Origin: Emergomyces orientalis
Taxonomy: Eukaryota; Ascomycota; Eurotiomycetes; Onygenales; Ajellomycetaceae
NCBI GenBank assembly: GCA_002110485.1
Contig: MOWL01000071.1
Span: forward strand, 1 to 64,000
Length of the DNA: 64,000 nt
Direction: 5' to 3'
The notes under the pieces are model-generated. The model was not told the DNA's origin and made no database searches. It saw only the letters and a program-made list of their open reading frames with translations. Shown here piece by piece: positions 21,851 to 35,300 of the stretch; the stretch's first letter is position 1, and every line of letters starts with the position of its first letter. The position numbers were made by a program, and so were the translations under genes.

Positions 21851-23318
21851 ATGGCTTCTGGTAAGCATCTTCCGCCCCCGGCGTGATTTCCCGTGCTGCA
21901 ATTCCATTTTGACAATGAGCTTTCCTTATACCCCTTGCGGGCACAAGACAACCTAGCAGTCACCATTATCAAAATCTAATGGCGCAAATGACCTATAGAA
22001 TCTTCTAAAGTTGTCCCTCTGACTTGCCATGGACATTCTCGCCCTGTTACCCACCTAAGCTTTTCTTCCCTGGTGGAGGACGATCAGTACTACCTGATTT
22101 CAGCATGTAAAGGTATTTTCCCGTGCGGCTCCCGGGGGGTACAGAGCTGGTTAAACTGAGTACTCTTTCCAGATAACAATCCGATGCTCAGAGATGGAGT
22201 AACTGGGGACTGGTCAGTTTGGTTTCGGAGCGCTGAGGAGGTTGCGCAATTGCTAATAGAGATGTAGGATTGGTACATTCATGGGCCACAAAGGCGCAGT
22301 ATGGCAGGCTCGCCTTTCGTCAGACGCGACAATAGCGGCAACTGCTGCTGCTGATTTCTCTGCGTGCGTTTACATGTTCTCTCAACCTTTCCACAGGCTG
22401 AACTGGGGGCTTACTTTCATTTCACTCATAGAAAAGTTTGGGATACGCATACAGGAGAGTGCTTGCACACCCTGCAACATGCGCATATCGTTCGTGCCAT
22501 TGCTTTCCCTATGCAGGCTAGCCCCCAAATCCTCGCAACTGGCGGAATGGAGAAGAAACTCCGCATTTTCGATCTTTCGCAAAGCGGAACAAGCAGCTCA
22601 TCATCTCCCACGTCCCCATACGGATCAACTGGAGCTAATGGAGTGAGCGCTGGTAGATCAGCATCAACGCCCACGACAAGTTTTGAAATTGGCCCGGGTG
22701 TACATGGCGGTACCATCAAATCCATCATCTGGAACCAAGATTACAATATCATCACAACGGCCTGTGAAGATCGGAAAATCAGATGGTGGGATCTTCGCTC
22801 CCGTCTTCCTTTCGTAGAGCATACCGTCGACGGCACGATTGGGAGCTGCGAGTTAAACGCGCTCTCCACGGCACCTAGCGACCCGGGAATCTTAAGCGTT
22901 GCTGCAGGGAAGTCTGCCTACTTTTTCGACGGAACTAGTCCCGGCCGATTGTTTAGAAAGGTAGATTTCAAGTATGAAATTGCAAGTGTTGCTGTGAATA
23001 AGCAAACTGGAAGGTTTGTGACGGGATCTGTTGGAGACACCTGGGCGCGGGTATACGACTTGGAGACCAATGAAGAACTTGGTATGTTTTTCTCATTTTT
23101 ACTTATTCTATTCCCGACTACCCTAAATCATCTACCTCCAAATCCCAAGAGAATTAACCGATTGACATGCATCATTTGTAGAAGTTCAGAAAGGCCACCA
23201 TGGACCGATATGGTCCGTCAGTTATTCTCCAGATGGGAAGCTGTATGGAACAGGCAGCGAAGACGGGACCATCAAGTTATGGAAAGCTTGCAGGGAGCCA
23301 TATGGACTCTGGAGATAG
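21851..23318 (+). CDS. STRAP: STRAP-like WD40 repeat protein (348 aa)
   Basis: Six exons: 21851-21860, 21999-22112, 22173-22212, 22268-22363, 22432-23081, 23182-23318; all introns are GT-AG and phases agree. Seven WD40 blades can be followed: THLSFSS, MGHKGAVWQARLSSD, VWDTHTGECLHTL, ATGGMEKKLRIFDL, IITTACEDRKIRWWDL, VTGSVGDTWARVYDL, LYGTGSEDGTIKLWKA. The family resembles serine/threonine-kinase-receptor-associated protein (unrip), which in animals binds the SMN complex and signalling kinases; the fungal role is less clear. A Ser/Thr/Gly-rich insertion of about 35 residues lies between blades 4 and 5. Start MASG is only 10 nt of exon 1, as common in fungi. Confidence 0.92.
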
Positions 23319-24516
23319 ACAGAATGCAGAATACGAAGAAAGGAGGGACATACGAGAAAAATATAAAAGACGGGTTCTCGAGCTGGCCGTTTTTCCCTTC
23401 TAATATCACCCGGGGGAAAAAAGAGAAAGAAAGCAATATATTTTATGTGGCTAGATAAAGTTTGCTTTGAAGAGGCAGAATCGTGCCAAACAATCATCTT
23501 AGAAACTCATCTACACACGCTGGTATGTGTATGTATATGTGTGTCTGCAGGGATAATATCATTTCTTTTTTGCTATATCCTGGTATATCAATGTACCATT
23601 CATTCCTTTTCCTTTTCATTTTCATTTTATTCCTTTTCAATTTCAATTTATTCCTATCTTCCCATTTCCCCTCCATCCTCAATGGAAATCTTTTCTCGCC
23701 TCCTTTTATTTCATTTTCCTTCCATCTTCCAATCCCAGTGGGATAATCATTGAGAAGGAACCCGATATGCGGCTGGCTGGGTAGTTAGGCGTTCTTCTGT
23801 AGAGAAACGATTACGAAGATTCTCAAACTCCCCCCTTTTTTTCATTTTCATTTTTTTCATATTCACGGGATGGCCTTGATGCAGCCCGTAAGGGGTAGTG
23901 TACCTCACCCTACGGTGTATGCTCTTCATGTTTGTTCTCCGCGGTTCATCCTGTTGGCCGTCAATTATTAGGCAAGTATTGATCCACCGGGGGTTCAATC
24001 CAAGCTCAGGAGTGAAACCGGCTCTTAAAGTGAGGATATGAATATCTTTTCCTTTCACTGACAAAAAGTCGGGTATTATGTCTTGTCACCGGCGGCTAGA
24101 GGACCTGGTATTATTGTGATTCTCTGCCTCCAGGGGGGTCAGTCAAGTTCACTTCCTCCACGCATCACCACTTGGCGTCATCTGACAACCTCGACTTTTA
24201 CCCCCCATCTCCACCTTAACCACACTGCCCACTTTTCATCCTAAAAACCCCTGTACCACCAAGAGGATAGTTTTAACAGGAAAACCTTTTCTGCTATCGT
24301 TCTTCTTCTTTCTTACCTCAGTCTTAGGGTCTTGGCACCGTTTTACGCCAGAGTCGACTTTCTATCACCCCGGCGGTGACCTTGCTTCTACAAAAGAAAA
24401 ACGGGCCATACAACAGAACTTTTGCTGCTAGTCTCGCCTTCATTAACTTCGATTTCGAATACCCTATACCGTCTTACTCTAAGCCTAATCTCGATTGCGA
24501 CGTCAGGGTGTCCAAA
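23319..24516. other. Intergenic
   Basis: STRAP 3' flank with pyrimidine-rich low complexity (23590-23740), then sequence leading into the F-box relic. No intact gene seen. Confidence 0.5.
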
Positions 24517-26545
24517 ATGCTCTCAAAACTTCCGCTAGAAGTTGTGGTGGAGATTCTTAAATTAGCATCTTTTCTTTCCCCAATCTGACGTGTTAATATT
24601 TCGAGTCTGACTGCCTGTGATACGTTGGAGAATACATGCGGCTTGAAGAATCTTTGCGAGCTCTCGAGGGGTGTTTACAGCGTTGCTGCTCTCCTGTTGT
24701 ACGAATCTATTACCGTCAAAATAGATTGGGCATTACTGTTGCTTGCAGATTCACAGCTGAAAACCGATCTGTCTCAATAAACAAGACTCTGCGAATTGGT
24801 TCTCATTTTAATGAATATATCAAAGATAGGTACCCGTGTTTCAGTAATGGCAACTCGCTCATTGCTAGAAATAAGGCTCGATATGACCGTTTTACATTCA
24901 TTGACAATGAGAACGATAAAAACAATTATCTCTCCCGTACCTATCACTGATTTTTTGACGTTAGCTCAGACGAGAAATCACTAGGGAAAATTCATTGCGT
25001 TTACTGGAAAGATTCAAGGCTGGCAAACTACGGAACTTCATGTGAGACGATCACTTTTGTCCTGAAATAAATTTTTTTTTATTTTAAAACTTATCCATTG
25101 AAGTTGGGAAGCGAACATCTGCATGCCCATGGCTGATGGTGGATCACCTTCCACTTAAGCAAGAATAAAATTAAGCCCATTCAGTTGATATCGCATCAAA
25201 CCATTTCTTGGTCTTATGGATTCTATCGGATCGACTTTATCGTGATTAAAATGCCTCAAGAAGCTATCCTGGAAGACTTTAGGGTCGGAAGAGGATTTTG
25301 AGTTTCTCAGAGATGCGATTCGGCATGCGTGCCATCACCTTTAAGAGATTGACTTCGACTTAGTGTTTCCCGAAGAAGATGACTTCTTCCAAGGCGAAGA
25401 CAATTTCTTCCCAAAATCGTGCCTTGGGATTCCCCGAGGTGTAAAGAGACAAATATTTCCTTCCCTCCGAATGCTATCTCTGTCAACGGTTTCCCTCATG
25501 CCGATGGTAGATGAAATGCTGTGTGCTCTCAATTTTCCCCTACTTCACTTGTTGAAGCTACATGTCAGGGTTGGGATCAATTTTTGTGGCATGTTTTTCA
25601 CTCCCAGCAACTGGTCAACCTCAAATTACTCGATATATAGTACATGGCGTCCGAGGACCCTACCTGGGAGACTGCAATATCGGATTTTGGTGGCGTCATT
25701 TAATGGTCCAAAGGAACCTTTTATCTCTACTCCTTTGAGCACGGAACCGCACGAAGTCTGGCGTACTACTTTAAGGCACACATCAACACTCAAGATTTAT
25801 TCAGGATGATCAAAGATGTCAGTGCGGCATAGCAACCGCGAAGGGTGGCGGGACGTGGCGGATCCATCTTATTTCGACCATACCGCCGACACAAACGAAA
25901 ATAGCGATGATTACGTTTTCACAGACTTTGACTTGGAATGTTTCGGCTTCCACTGCTGCCCGAAGGACTTGGTACTATATTCCCTGCATATTCGACCGCC
26001 CCAATTGAAGCGAAAGACTAACCACATCAACCTCCACAGATATCTTTCTTTTCCCCTCTCTGTTCGAAAAGTTCATTACGTGTCTTAAACCTAAGGGAAC
26101 CATGCCTAATCGACGTAGAATAGGGTGCCTTGGGTATGAGCGATAAGGGAGCTTCAGGCTATATTAAAACCGTGAATCCTAATACATATCCCCTGGCTCT
26201 GGCAGAATATGTTGATGGTATGTCGTCGCATTCAGCGTCCTTCTTGTCCATTGATGAATTCGTCAAGGTCAGCCCCAACCTTCATGATTTTGCGGAATGG
26301 ATATTCGGCCCGGCGGGCGTAACTTTTCTGAAGATGCTTGCTATGAGCAGATTTAGCGACATATATGGCATGTAGATGCCAGTGCCCTGTTTGCCGGAAA
26401 TCTGCTACGAAACTGCTGGGTGTCAACGGAGCTTCTCCAATATTTTATAGGCCTTTAGATTACGCAAAAAGAGAGCTGTGGGACTTGCTTGACGGATATT
26501 TTACCTTTCTAGAGGCCTGTCCAGGCGATTGCTATTTCTGCTGAA
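24517..26545 (+). pseudogene. Decayed F-box protein gene
   Basis: The ATG at 24517 begins MLSKLPLEVVVEILKLASFL, a good F-box N-terminus, but TGA follows at codon 24. Later fragments in all three frames still read as one protein: ALLLYESITVKI; NKTLRIGSHFNEYIKDRYP; FPSLRMLSLSTVSLMPMVDE with FPLLHLLKLHVRVG (Leu-rich); then LHDFAEWIFGPAGVTFLKML and RELWDLLDGYFTFLEACPG at the end. Several frameshifts and stops separate them and cannot all be introns. Base composition is normal, so decay is by ordinary mutation, not RIP. F-box/Leu-rich families of this type are large and labile in related fungi. Confidence 0.72.
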
Positions 26546-27258
26546 TCACGCGATGCATACTGCATACCCGTGAACATGTAAGGTCGAAAAAAAAATTCCT
26601 TCGGGCTAGCAGCCGACATTGCAGAATTTATCCAACAGGGCATTGGACCACTGATATTGTGATTACTGGTTTTATACCTCTATTATCAGTGAGGGGGCTT
26701 ATTGATTTTGAAACATGGCGTGGGATCGAAGGGGAATGAATGAGAGCATGATGTCTGATATTCAAGGTCAGCAAAAATTGAACATGTATCTCGAAAGAAG
26801 CAGGCAGAGCAAAATAATTTCTTCCTGTTCAGAGGAAGAAAGACCCATTTTTATTAGAACCTGCAGATGAACTAATCATCTCTATTTTCGCAAAACCCTT
26901 TCCAAAATGATACCAAACGTGATGGTTTAATAAGTAGAGATCGTAGGAAGGTTTGTAGGCGCGATTACCCAGGCGTTTATTGAAACACTACGGAGTACCG
27001 TAGTAGTTATGGTTCTTTTGCCACACGTGGCCGCCTTCGCGGTTTGTCTGGTGTCAATCTCCAACATCATCAGCTCGAGCTACGGACACCTTTCCCAACT
27101 TACTTCCTTCGATCGAAGCCGCCAATTCGCCTCAAAGTCATTCAGGATTACGTTACGTTATTTTGCGCAAACAAAACCGCTTAATATCTGCTATATCCTT
27201 GCAATAGTTGCTGCAGTTCCACTTTGCAGACCATCCCTTTATTACCATTGCGTCTGTC
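26546..27258. promoter_or_regulatory. Intergenic, upstream of YRA1-like gene
   Basis: About 0.7 kb without a supported gene; presumed promoter and leader of the RNA-export factor gene. Confidence 0.4.
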
Positions 27259-28853
27259 ATGGACCAAAGCTTGGATGAGATTATAGCGGAACGGCCCGTA
27301 AGTTCTAAAGACTTTTTACAAGCTGGTGTTACCTAACATGAATAAGCATGTTCCAGATAGCATAATGTGGGCGAACTCATAACTAACCGCCCCTCTCTGT
27401 AGAAGTCATCAAACCGTGGGCGAGCTCGTACCCGCCCTCGACGGGGCAATGCGCCTCGAGACGGTGTCAAAAAGGTCAGTAGTTTGATCGCCCCAACACC
27501 TACAAAACTACCTGTGATTAACTCGTTTGGTTTTAGGTCCTCCTCCTCCTTCTCCTCTCGCACCCTCTAGCCGTATCGTAAAGGCAAACCTAGGCCTAAG
27601 CCTAGGCTGGCCCCCGTCTTGCCCGTCTTCTTCCCGAGCCATCGGGTATTGGCAACAACATCTAGATGACCTTCAGCTGACCCTATTCTTCTTCTTGAAC
27701 AACAGCCTTTCAGAACGGAGCGCGCCAATTTGGATCTGTAGGACGCTTTTTCTTACTTTCATCTCGTCTTGGTATCGTGTTCTAACATCGATAAAGCGAC
27801 TGGGTTCACGATAAGTTCGAAGATGATAGAGACAGTGCGTTCATTCAATCATCATATGCATGGCCTTAATTCCTTACGCATCCTCCAGCTCGTCCCTCCT
27901 ACCGTGGGAGCCGACCCCATCGTCTCGACCGCTATTCTCCAGAACCCGAACAGTACGGTTCCCCTCCACTCAGCAGCGGATTGAGCCAACTTGGACAACA
28001 TTTACTAAATCCATGCTCTAGAACCGAAACCGGCGCCAAAATACGTGTCACCAATCTCCACTACGACTTAACAGAAGATGATCTCGAGGTAATTTCCTGA
28101 ATCGCCACTATAAGCTCAAATGAAAAATGACGAACCAATTCTGACCTCATAAAGGATCTTTTTACCCGCATCGGACCTATTTCCGCTCTTTCCCTACGGT
28201 ACGACCGGGCCGGCCGTTCAGAAGGTGTTGCATTCGTGACGTATAAACGTTTAGTGGATGCTCAAACCGCCATCCGCGAGTTCGATGGTGCGAACGCAAA
28301 AGGGCAACCGATAACTCTCACGATGATGTCTTCAACCCCGGGGAGACCCGCTGGGCGTAATCCCTTTGACTTTGCTGAAAAGCCAAAGGGCAGCCTCTTT
28401 GACCGAACCGAAAAACCACGCACTCGAGATAGCCGTAGTCTCAGCCCAGAAGCGAGCGAAAACGTAGATCCTAGTACAGTTCGTGTTGGTGGACGGCTCC
28501 GCAGAAGTGATGTCTCGAAACCCGCCCCGGATCACATTGATCGGTATGTCCCGGGCCAACGATCGCCAAGACGGCGTGGTGATGGTGGCGGAAGAGGTAG
28601 AGGGCGCCGTCCTGGGGATGTGAGGGGCAGCCAAGAGCGAAATGGCAGTGCGGCAGGGTCTGGACGACAGACAGGCAATAGAAGACCGAAAAAGACGCAG
28701 GAAGAACTGGACCAGGAGATGGAGGATTACTGGGGCACCACTGCGGCGGATCCTAATAATGCCAATGGCAACAGCACCGGTACCGCCATCGCTGCTTCTT
28801 CTGCGGCCCCTGCTGCCGCTGCTCTAAATGATGATATTGACATGATTGAGTAG
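27259..28853 (+). CDS. YRA1: Yra1/ALY-REF mRNA export RNA-binding protein (about 359 aa)
   Basis: Model: 27259-27297, 27403-27474, 27706-27737, 27797-27834, 27889-28088, 28155-28853, all phases agreeing. Features: N-terminal REF box LDEIIAERP (Sub2/UAP56 contact), RG-rich stretch, one RRM (RNP2-like IRVTNLHYDL, RNP1-like SEGVAFVTY), RGG-rich tail, and a C-terminal helix EELDQEMEDYWGT typical of the FoP/REF C-box. It couples splicing and transcription to mRNA export in the nucleus. Within exon 5 an optional 69-bp in-frame intron (27953-28021, TACTAA branch and CTCTAG acceptor) would shorten the protein to about 336 aa. The third exon (32 bp) is the least certain join. Confidence 0.86.
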
Positions 28854-30021
28854 GCTAGGTTGCTTGCCGGTGGGAAGTATTATGGGCCACGAAATCGTGG
28901 CCAAATTTATTGGGATTCCAGCTGAAGAAGGTACATCGTTTCTAGGCCGAATGTTTCATGCAAAATTATATTTGTCAGGCGCACTTTACGGCGTCTGTAT
29001 TTGAAATTTTCTAAAAATCTTTCTTTAAAAATACTTTTTTGCTATTGTTCCGTTATGGTTATCGCCGCTCTGCTTTTCCAGACATGGGTTATTTAGGTGC
29101 CTTCTTTGTAAGACTACTCAGAATATGAATAGTTGAAAATCCTTTTTTTGATTGGTTTCAAATGAAGATTGTTCTAAGAATACAGCCATATCGACCCAGT
29201 GCACCGCTTGGGACGAAACAAACGGAATGAAATGCAGAAGCCAGATGTTTCCAATTTAAGGTTGAGCATTTAGGAGAAACAATTGGCCTTATTTTGGCCC
29301 TATGCATTGGATTCTGATATCCCCACCGGATACAATCCCAGTGAATTTTTTTAAATCATAGCCAATGCGCAGACCCTTTCGTAGACCCATCTTTTGCAGC
29401 TACTTACTGGTTCGTCGTGGCAGCTATCGTGACGTGGCTTCGGTAGGGTCCCGTGTCCAATTGTAAGTAGAAAAACCCCCCTCCATAGCCAGATGGCTGA
29501 GACTTCCACAAGACATAACAAGAAATGACCTCTGCTGTTGTTCTTTCACAGTTGTTTCGCAGACACACCAGACACCAAGTTCCAAGCTCCACGCTCCAAG
29601 CAACGGGCATCGTGGTATCCCCGTTCTGCGGAACTGCTGTTGAAACAAGGTTTACCGACCTTAGCTGGGTGATTCTCCCGGGCAGGTGGGCTGGTGCTGG
29701 GATCTGGTTGCGGCGTAACCACGCAGCCAAGGCACGCTTTGTTGACATCAGCAGCACTAAAAGTCACTAAGTTACTACCGCGTTATCACCCACATGCCGC
29801 TTCCACATCCACCACACCTCATCTACCACCACCACCGCTCCTCCTCCTCCTCCTTTTCTTCTTTTTCTAACAGTCCACCTCCGCAATCCCGCTATCACTA
29901 TAACCACTACGCCGTTTTCCCGAATAGAACATCAAGCCTTTACCATTGCTTTAATTCCACTTCGTACTATTATCCCCGTCGCATCGGCACCGGCATTGGC
30001 TTTGCAAGCCCCAACCGAGTG
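28854..30021. promoter_or_regulatory. Intergenic, upstream of alpha-actinin gene
   Basis: About 1.2 kb. The last 220 bp are C/T-rich and in frame with the alpha-actinin start (see that entry). No independent gene supported. Confidence 0.4.
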
Positions 30022-32331
30022 ATGTTGTTGATGGAGGAGAAGCAATGGATTACAGTCCAGCAGAAGACATTCACAAAATGGTTGGTGCGGGCTTTGCTCC
30101 TGTTATCCTTAGCTTTCCTAGAGGTGGCTGGCTAATCATTCATTTACTTGTTCTTTTCGTTCGTCCTGCGCTACAGGTTGAACAACAAGTTAAAAGTTCG
30201 GGACATAGCAATCGATGACTTGGTCAAAGACCTTTCTGATGGGGTACGTTTGATATTTTGTTTAATGTCTCATTGTGCTTGCAGAATAGATGTCCTTTTT
30301 TCCTTTTTTCCCCCCCCCTGCTTATTTCTCCCTGTTCGTGTGCCTGGAAACAAACTTATTTATAATCGTTTTTTCGTTTTTGGATATAGGTTGTCCTCAT
30401 CCATATACTCGAGATTCTGGGAAACGAATCTCTCGGTCGATATGCCTCCAAACCCAAGCTACGAGTTCAGAAATTCGAGAATGCCAATAAGAGTCTCGAT
30501 TATGTCAAGGGGAGGGGGATACAGATGACAAATATTGGTGCTGAAGATATAGTAGACGGGAATAGAAAAATAATTCTCGGGCTGATATGGACCCTTATTC
30601 TACGATTCACGATTAGTGATATTAGCGAGGAGGGAATGACGGCGAAAGAAGGATTGTTGTTGTGGTGTCAACGGAAAACAGCTTGCTACCCCGGAGTGGA
30701 GGTTAGAGATTTTTCGGCGAGCTGGAACGATGGACTGGCTTTTTGTGCACTGCTTGATATTCATAGGCCTGATCTGATCGATTTCGATTCTCTGGACAAA
30801 AACGACCACAAGGGCAATATGCAGCTGGCTTTTGATATTGCGTCGAACGATATTGGTATACCTGATTTGCTCGACGTGGAAGACGTCTGCGACGTCGCGA
30901 AACCCGATGAGCGATCGCTTATGACGTATATCGCCTATTGGTTCCATGCGTTTTCGCAACTTGAAAGAGTGGAAAATGCAGGCCGACGGGTGGAAAAATT
31001 TGTTATGAACATGCAAGGAGCGTGGGAGATGCAGAACTCATTCGAGCGCAGAATGAAAGAGCTTCTTCGGGCTATTAGAAGACAGCGAGCTGAATGGCAT
31101 GAATCATCATTCGAGGGAACTTATGCAGATGCCAAGGAGCAGGCGAGCAAGTTTGGGGCGTATAAAAGAAACCTGAAGAGGAAGTGGGTTGCGGAGAAAT
31201 CTGATCTTGCGGCTCTATTAGGGAACATCAAAACGAAACTTAGCACATACCGTCTTCGGGCATATGAGCCACCTCCGGAATTGAGACTTGAAGTTTTGGA
31301 CCAGGAGTGGAGCACCCTAACCCAAAATGAACGTGAACGCAGCCAGCTAATAAATGAAACCATCCGCGATATAAAAAATGCGCTGCGGCGTTCGTTCGCT
31401 GACAAAGCCAATGATTTTGCATTGACCCTTAATACGTTATCCCTTGCTATTTCTGGCCTCGAAGGAGATGTCGAGGATCAGTTATCACATGTGCAGCGCC
31501 TCAACAATAACCTCCCTCCGCTGGACGCCTTCTTGGGAACTATAGCTGAACTGGAAGAACGGTGTATCGAAGCCAACATTGAAGAGAATGATTTCACCAC
31601 ATATACATATGATGAGCTAGCATACGAGTTCGGATTAGTAAAGTCCAGCGTCAGCAAAAAGCTAGCCTTCTTGGAAAACCAGACGGTAGCAAGAAACATG
31701 ACCAATCTCACTCCGATCCAGCTTGAAGAGTTTGAGTCGGTCTTCAGACATTTTGACCGAGACTCTTCCAACACTTTGCAGGAGATCGAGTTTTCAGCTG
31801 CATTGGCAAGTTTGGGTTTGGTCTATGACGAGGACGAGATGCACGAAGTGTTTCTGGAAACTTGTGGTCTAGCAAGAGTTGAGCGGAACGCAGGAGTCAG
31901 CTTCGAGCAATTCATTCGGTTCATGGTCAGTGTCACGGAGGACCAGAACACGGCAGAACAGGTGTTTCAAAGTTTCAAAGAGGTGGCTGATGGGAAGGTA
32001 TGTATTTTCTATTGTCCTGCTCATCCTTCGCGCCGCGCCATGTGTTGTACAAAAATAAATATCTTTTTGTTGTGTGACTCCTCACTGACGTATCAATTTT
32101 CAGCCGTATGTCACCGAACTCGACCTTCGACATTCCCTCATCCCTGAGGAGCTTATCGACAACCTTCTCGAAACCATGCCCCGACATAAGGGCCCGGATC
32201 TTTTGGAAGACCGAGATATGCCTAAGTATGATTATATCACGTTCATGGAGAAAATGATGAACGACGGCGACGGTGATGACGATGATGAAGGCGGTGAGAG
32301 CAATAATAACCGCCTGGTGAATGGTATCTAA
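30022..32331 (+). CDS. acnA: Alpha-actinin, actin crosslinker (653 aa)
   Basis: Four exons: 30022-30080, 30177-30243, 30390-31997, 32104-32331 (introns 96, 146, 106 bp). Tandem CH domains occupy about 10-235 (KTFTKWLNNKLK, VLIHILEILG ... LLLWCQRKT, WNDGLAFCALLDIHRPDLIDF). A shortened rod of two spectrin-like repeats (about 245-480) follows, then EF-hand region (FRHFDRDSSNTLQEIEF) and an acidic tail. Known role: bundling actin at the septum and hyphal tip. Start MLLMEEKQWITVQQKTF chosen because it matches family N-termini. The frame stays open 76 codons upstream to 29794, encoding a His/Ser/Pro-rich stretch that is probably leader. Confidence 0.93.
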
Positions 32332-35300
32332 GAAATGTCTCGTGCTTCCCCCCCCCCCCCCCCCCCCTTTTTCTAGCTAGACAGATCCCAAGAAAGATGA
32401 TTCGTTCTGTCATGATGCGTTGGGCGTTGGGTTAAATTATTGGTTTGTCAGGAGGTATATACCTTTTCTTTGCGCCTCTTCATGAAATTATATATATTCG
32501 TGCCTATACCTTTCCTCTTCTGTTTTACCACTTTATTTATCCTTTGTGGTTCTGCTGTTTCTTTTTCTTCTGCGCTGTTATCGCACCCCTCCTTTGCCTC
32601 TTAGAATAATACATTTTTGTTCTTTTCATGGTTAAAACTATCTAGGGAGGGGAACACAGGGGGTGGCGTGGTTGTGTGGTGGTGGTGTGGTGGATACATT
32701 CATACATTCATACATACATATAATACCAAGAGTTTGTGGATTATAATGCTCGTCTAATTTCTTCAATCAGAAAAAGCTTTTCCAGCCGCGAAGCTCTGAC
32801 ATGGAAGAAGAAATTCACATCATAATAATAGGCAACGAGTGTGTGAGATTCTTTACCCAGGGTTTTCAACAACTTTTGTTTTGGCCGTCTAAATATGGGT
32901 GAACTACTCTATACATACCCAGTCTGTTTCGTATTCGCTGGAAAGACAGCATTTAATGAACTGTGCTAGTCGATAACAACGCAAAAAATTGAATCATTTT
33001 GGTGGTGTTATGCAGGGTTTCAGGAATTCGCATCTCGTATCTAGGCGGCATGCACGGCGTGCGGCGCGCGCCCGCAAGCTTCTCATTACTAAGTATTTTA
33101 GCAATCTCATTGTTTCTTGAGTGGCTGATTCCAAGAGCCATCCATCTTGGAAGAAAAAAAAAAACGTCTCAAGAGTAACTGTCGGTCAGGGTAGTCATGA
33201 AGAAGAGTTCAGACATACTGCCTCTGTAAAAAATGCGTCCTTCGCTCTCTTTTCTTCTAATTATTCTCCTCCGTTTTGTCTAATAGGATATAACTACATA
33301 TTGCATCCGCCATACAATCTTTTCCCTGTCTCCTTTCCTTTCCTTTCCCTCTCCTTTCCTCTCTTGCTTTTGATTTTGCTGTTGTATAGGGATGCCGTGG
33401 TCACCCCACATCTAGGATTGGCCACCCGCTGAAACGAACCCTTTTTGGCCCTGAGGGCTGAAACAGACTAAAGACGGGAAAGGGTTAATAAACCGCGCTT
33501 TAACATGCCGGAGAAACCAATTTCGCTGTTTCTTGCCTGTTCTTATGCCAATTCCATTTTCGTTTAATTGATTGTTATTACTATTATTACTATTTTGGTA
33601 GTTTAAAATATCTATATTAATATGTATATATCCAAGTCGTACAATTTACAGAAACGTAAGTAATTGATGAACTGGGTGTAGAGGGATGGATTGATGGACT
33701 GTTTCTTCATCATGTAAATAAACACCAGCGTATCTGTGCCGTATCAGGGATGTGGGTTGGATATGTAAAGTTGCGTTTCAGAGTGTTGATGGTGGTTTCT
33801 GCCGCGGAGTCTGTGCGTGTGACATTTATCCGCATGGTCATGGAGCAAATCGGGATCTGGGGAATAAAGAAGGGCGTGGGTGTGATGGTTCAGCGGACGG
33901 AGTGACAAATTGAATGCGAGTGGGCGAGTTTATAACACATCTAATTTATGTTGCAAGTTAACTACACACATTACGCAGTATGTGAGTTATCTATTTCGAT
34001 TGAGGAGAGGAGTGAAATTAAATTTGCCTGCCTGGTTAACTTCGTTTCTTGTTTTCTCTCCCTTCTAAACCTCCTGTTCTTCCCTTCTCTGCCGCATGGG
34101 ACGAAACTTTCCAATGGTCTAGGTAGGTTAGTAGATAGCGTTGCTGGATTTTGATATGACCAGCTATCAAAGGGGTCCTCAATTGCAATTTTTTTGGCTC
34201 TTGTTGTGAAGTTCAGTTCGTGCCTGGGGCAGGTCGGTTTGGACAGGGTGAGCATGGGAGGTAAACTGATATAGTAAGAAAAATTTAAATATCGGTATGT
34301 TCCCGCGCGTAGCTCCTGTAAGTGTAAATATATGGCACCCTAGGGAGAAATGAAATATACAGACCTATTTTTTTTTATATTACATATATTTTTTAGATTG
34401 CCCGAGTATTTTTGGTTGCTCTTTTGCTAGCATAAATTGTCATGAAGTTTGTAAGTTGTGGTCCCAGGGTAGCCTTCAACCTACTTTTCCATCGTTTGGA
34501 AAAGAGCACCACTTCTTGATACTGGAGGCGAAATTAGGTTAAGGCTACTTAGGGTAAACAAGTTGTCAGGAGGAGAGTTTTGGGAAGGGAATGTATCCAT
34601 GGATACACTCTGGTGCACCAAATAACATTTCCCCATCCATTACAGATTGAACAAGAAGCCCTGCTATGAATAAAATCAATGTTATCTCCAGGCATTGTTT
34701 ATGAAATTTGGATTCTGAGAAGGCTGGATTAAGTTCGACTTCGACGGAGGGAAAGGTGTTGTTTGGGGCTAGGGGATCCTTGCACCGAAAACGGTTATAT
34801 CTATCCAGTGGCTGGTTGTTGTCCAGCTACTTTTAAATTCCTGGACCTCAATAAGAACCCTTGGAAGTGGCAAGATAAATGAATTTCAAGGGGAAGAGGA
34901 AGCCAATTGTTTGTTCGCGGGGAATTGAATGGGAAAATCCAAGGTTGCAGAATCCAGTGCCTGGGTGACCTAGGGCGGCGAAACAATTGCCATACTTCGG
35001 TAGCCAATATGAGTAGGAAGGTGCATTTAAAAAATACCTGACGGATGGTCGGGAAAAGCATTAATAAGTTAAGCAATTTTTGGGATTTGCACATCTCACC
35101 TACTGCACAGATCAACAACTTGCCTCGTTCGGAGATACTGTGGGATAAAAGAGTTTAAGCCTGTGCAGGGGAGCAATCGACAGAGGTTGCTGTCATTTCT
35201 TCTCCAGCGCTTCCAGAAGCACGACAAAGGGCGCTAACTGGTTCCCAAAAGATAGAAGAAATTGGTGACAACAAATTCCGAGACAAGGTTTGAGCCTTAG

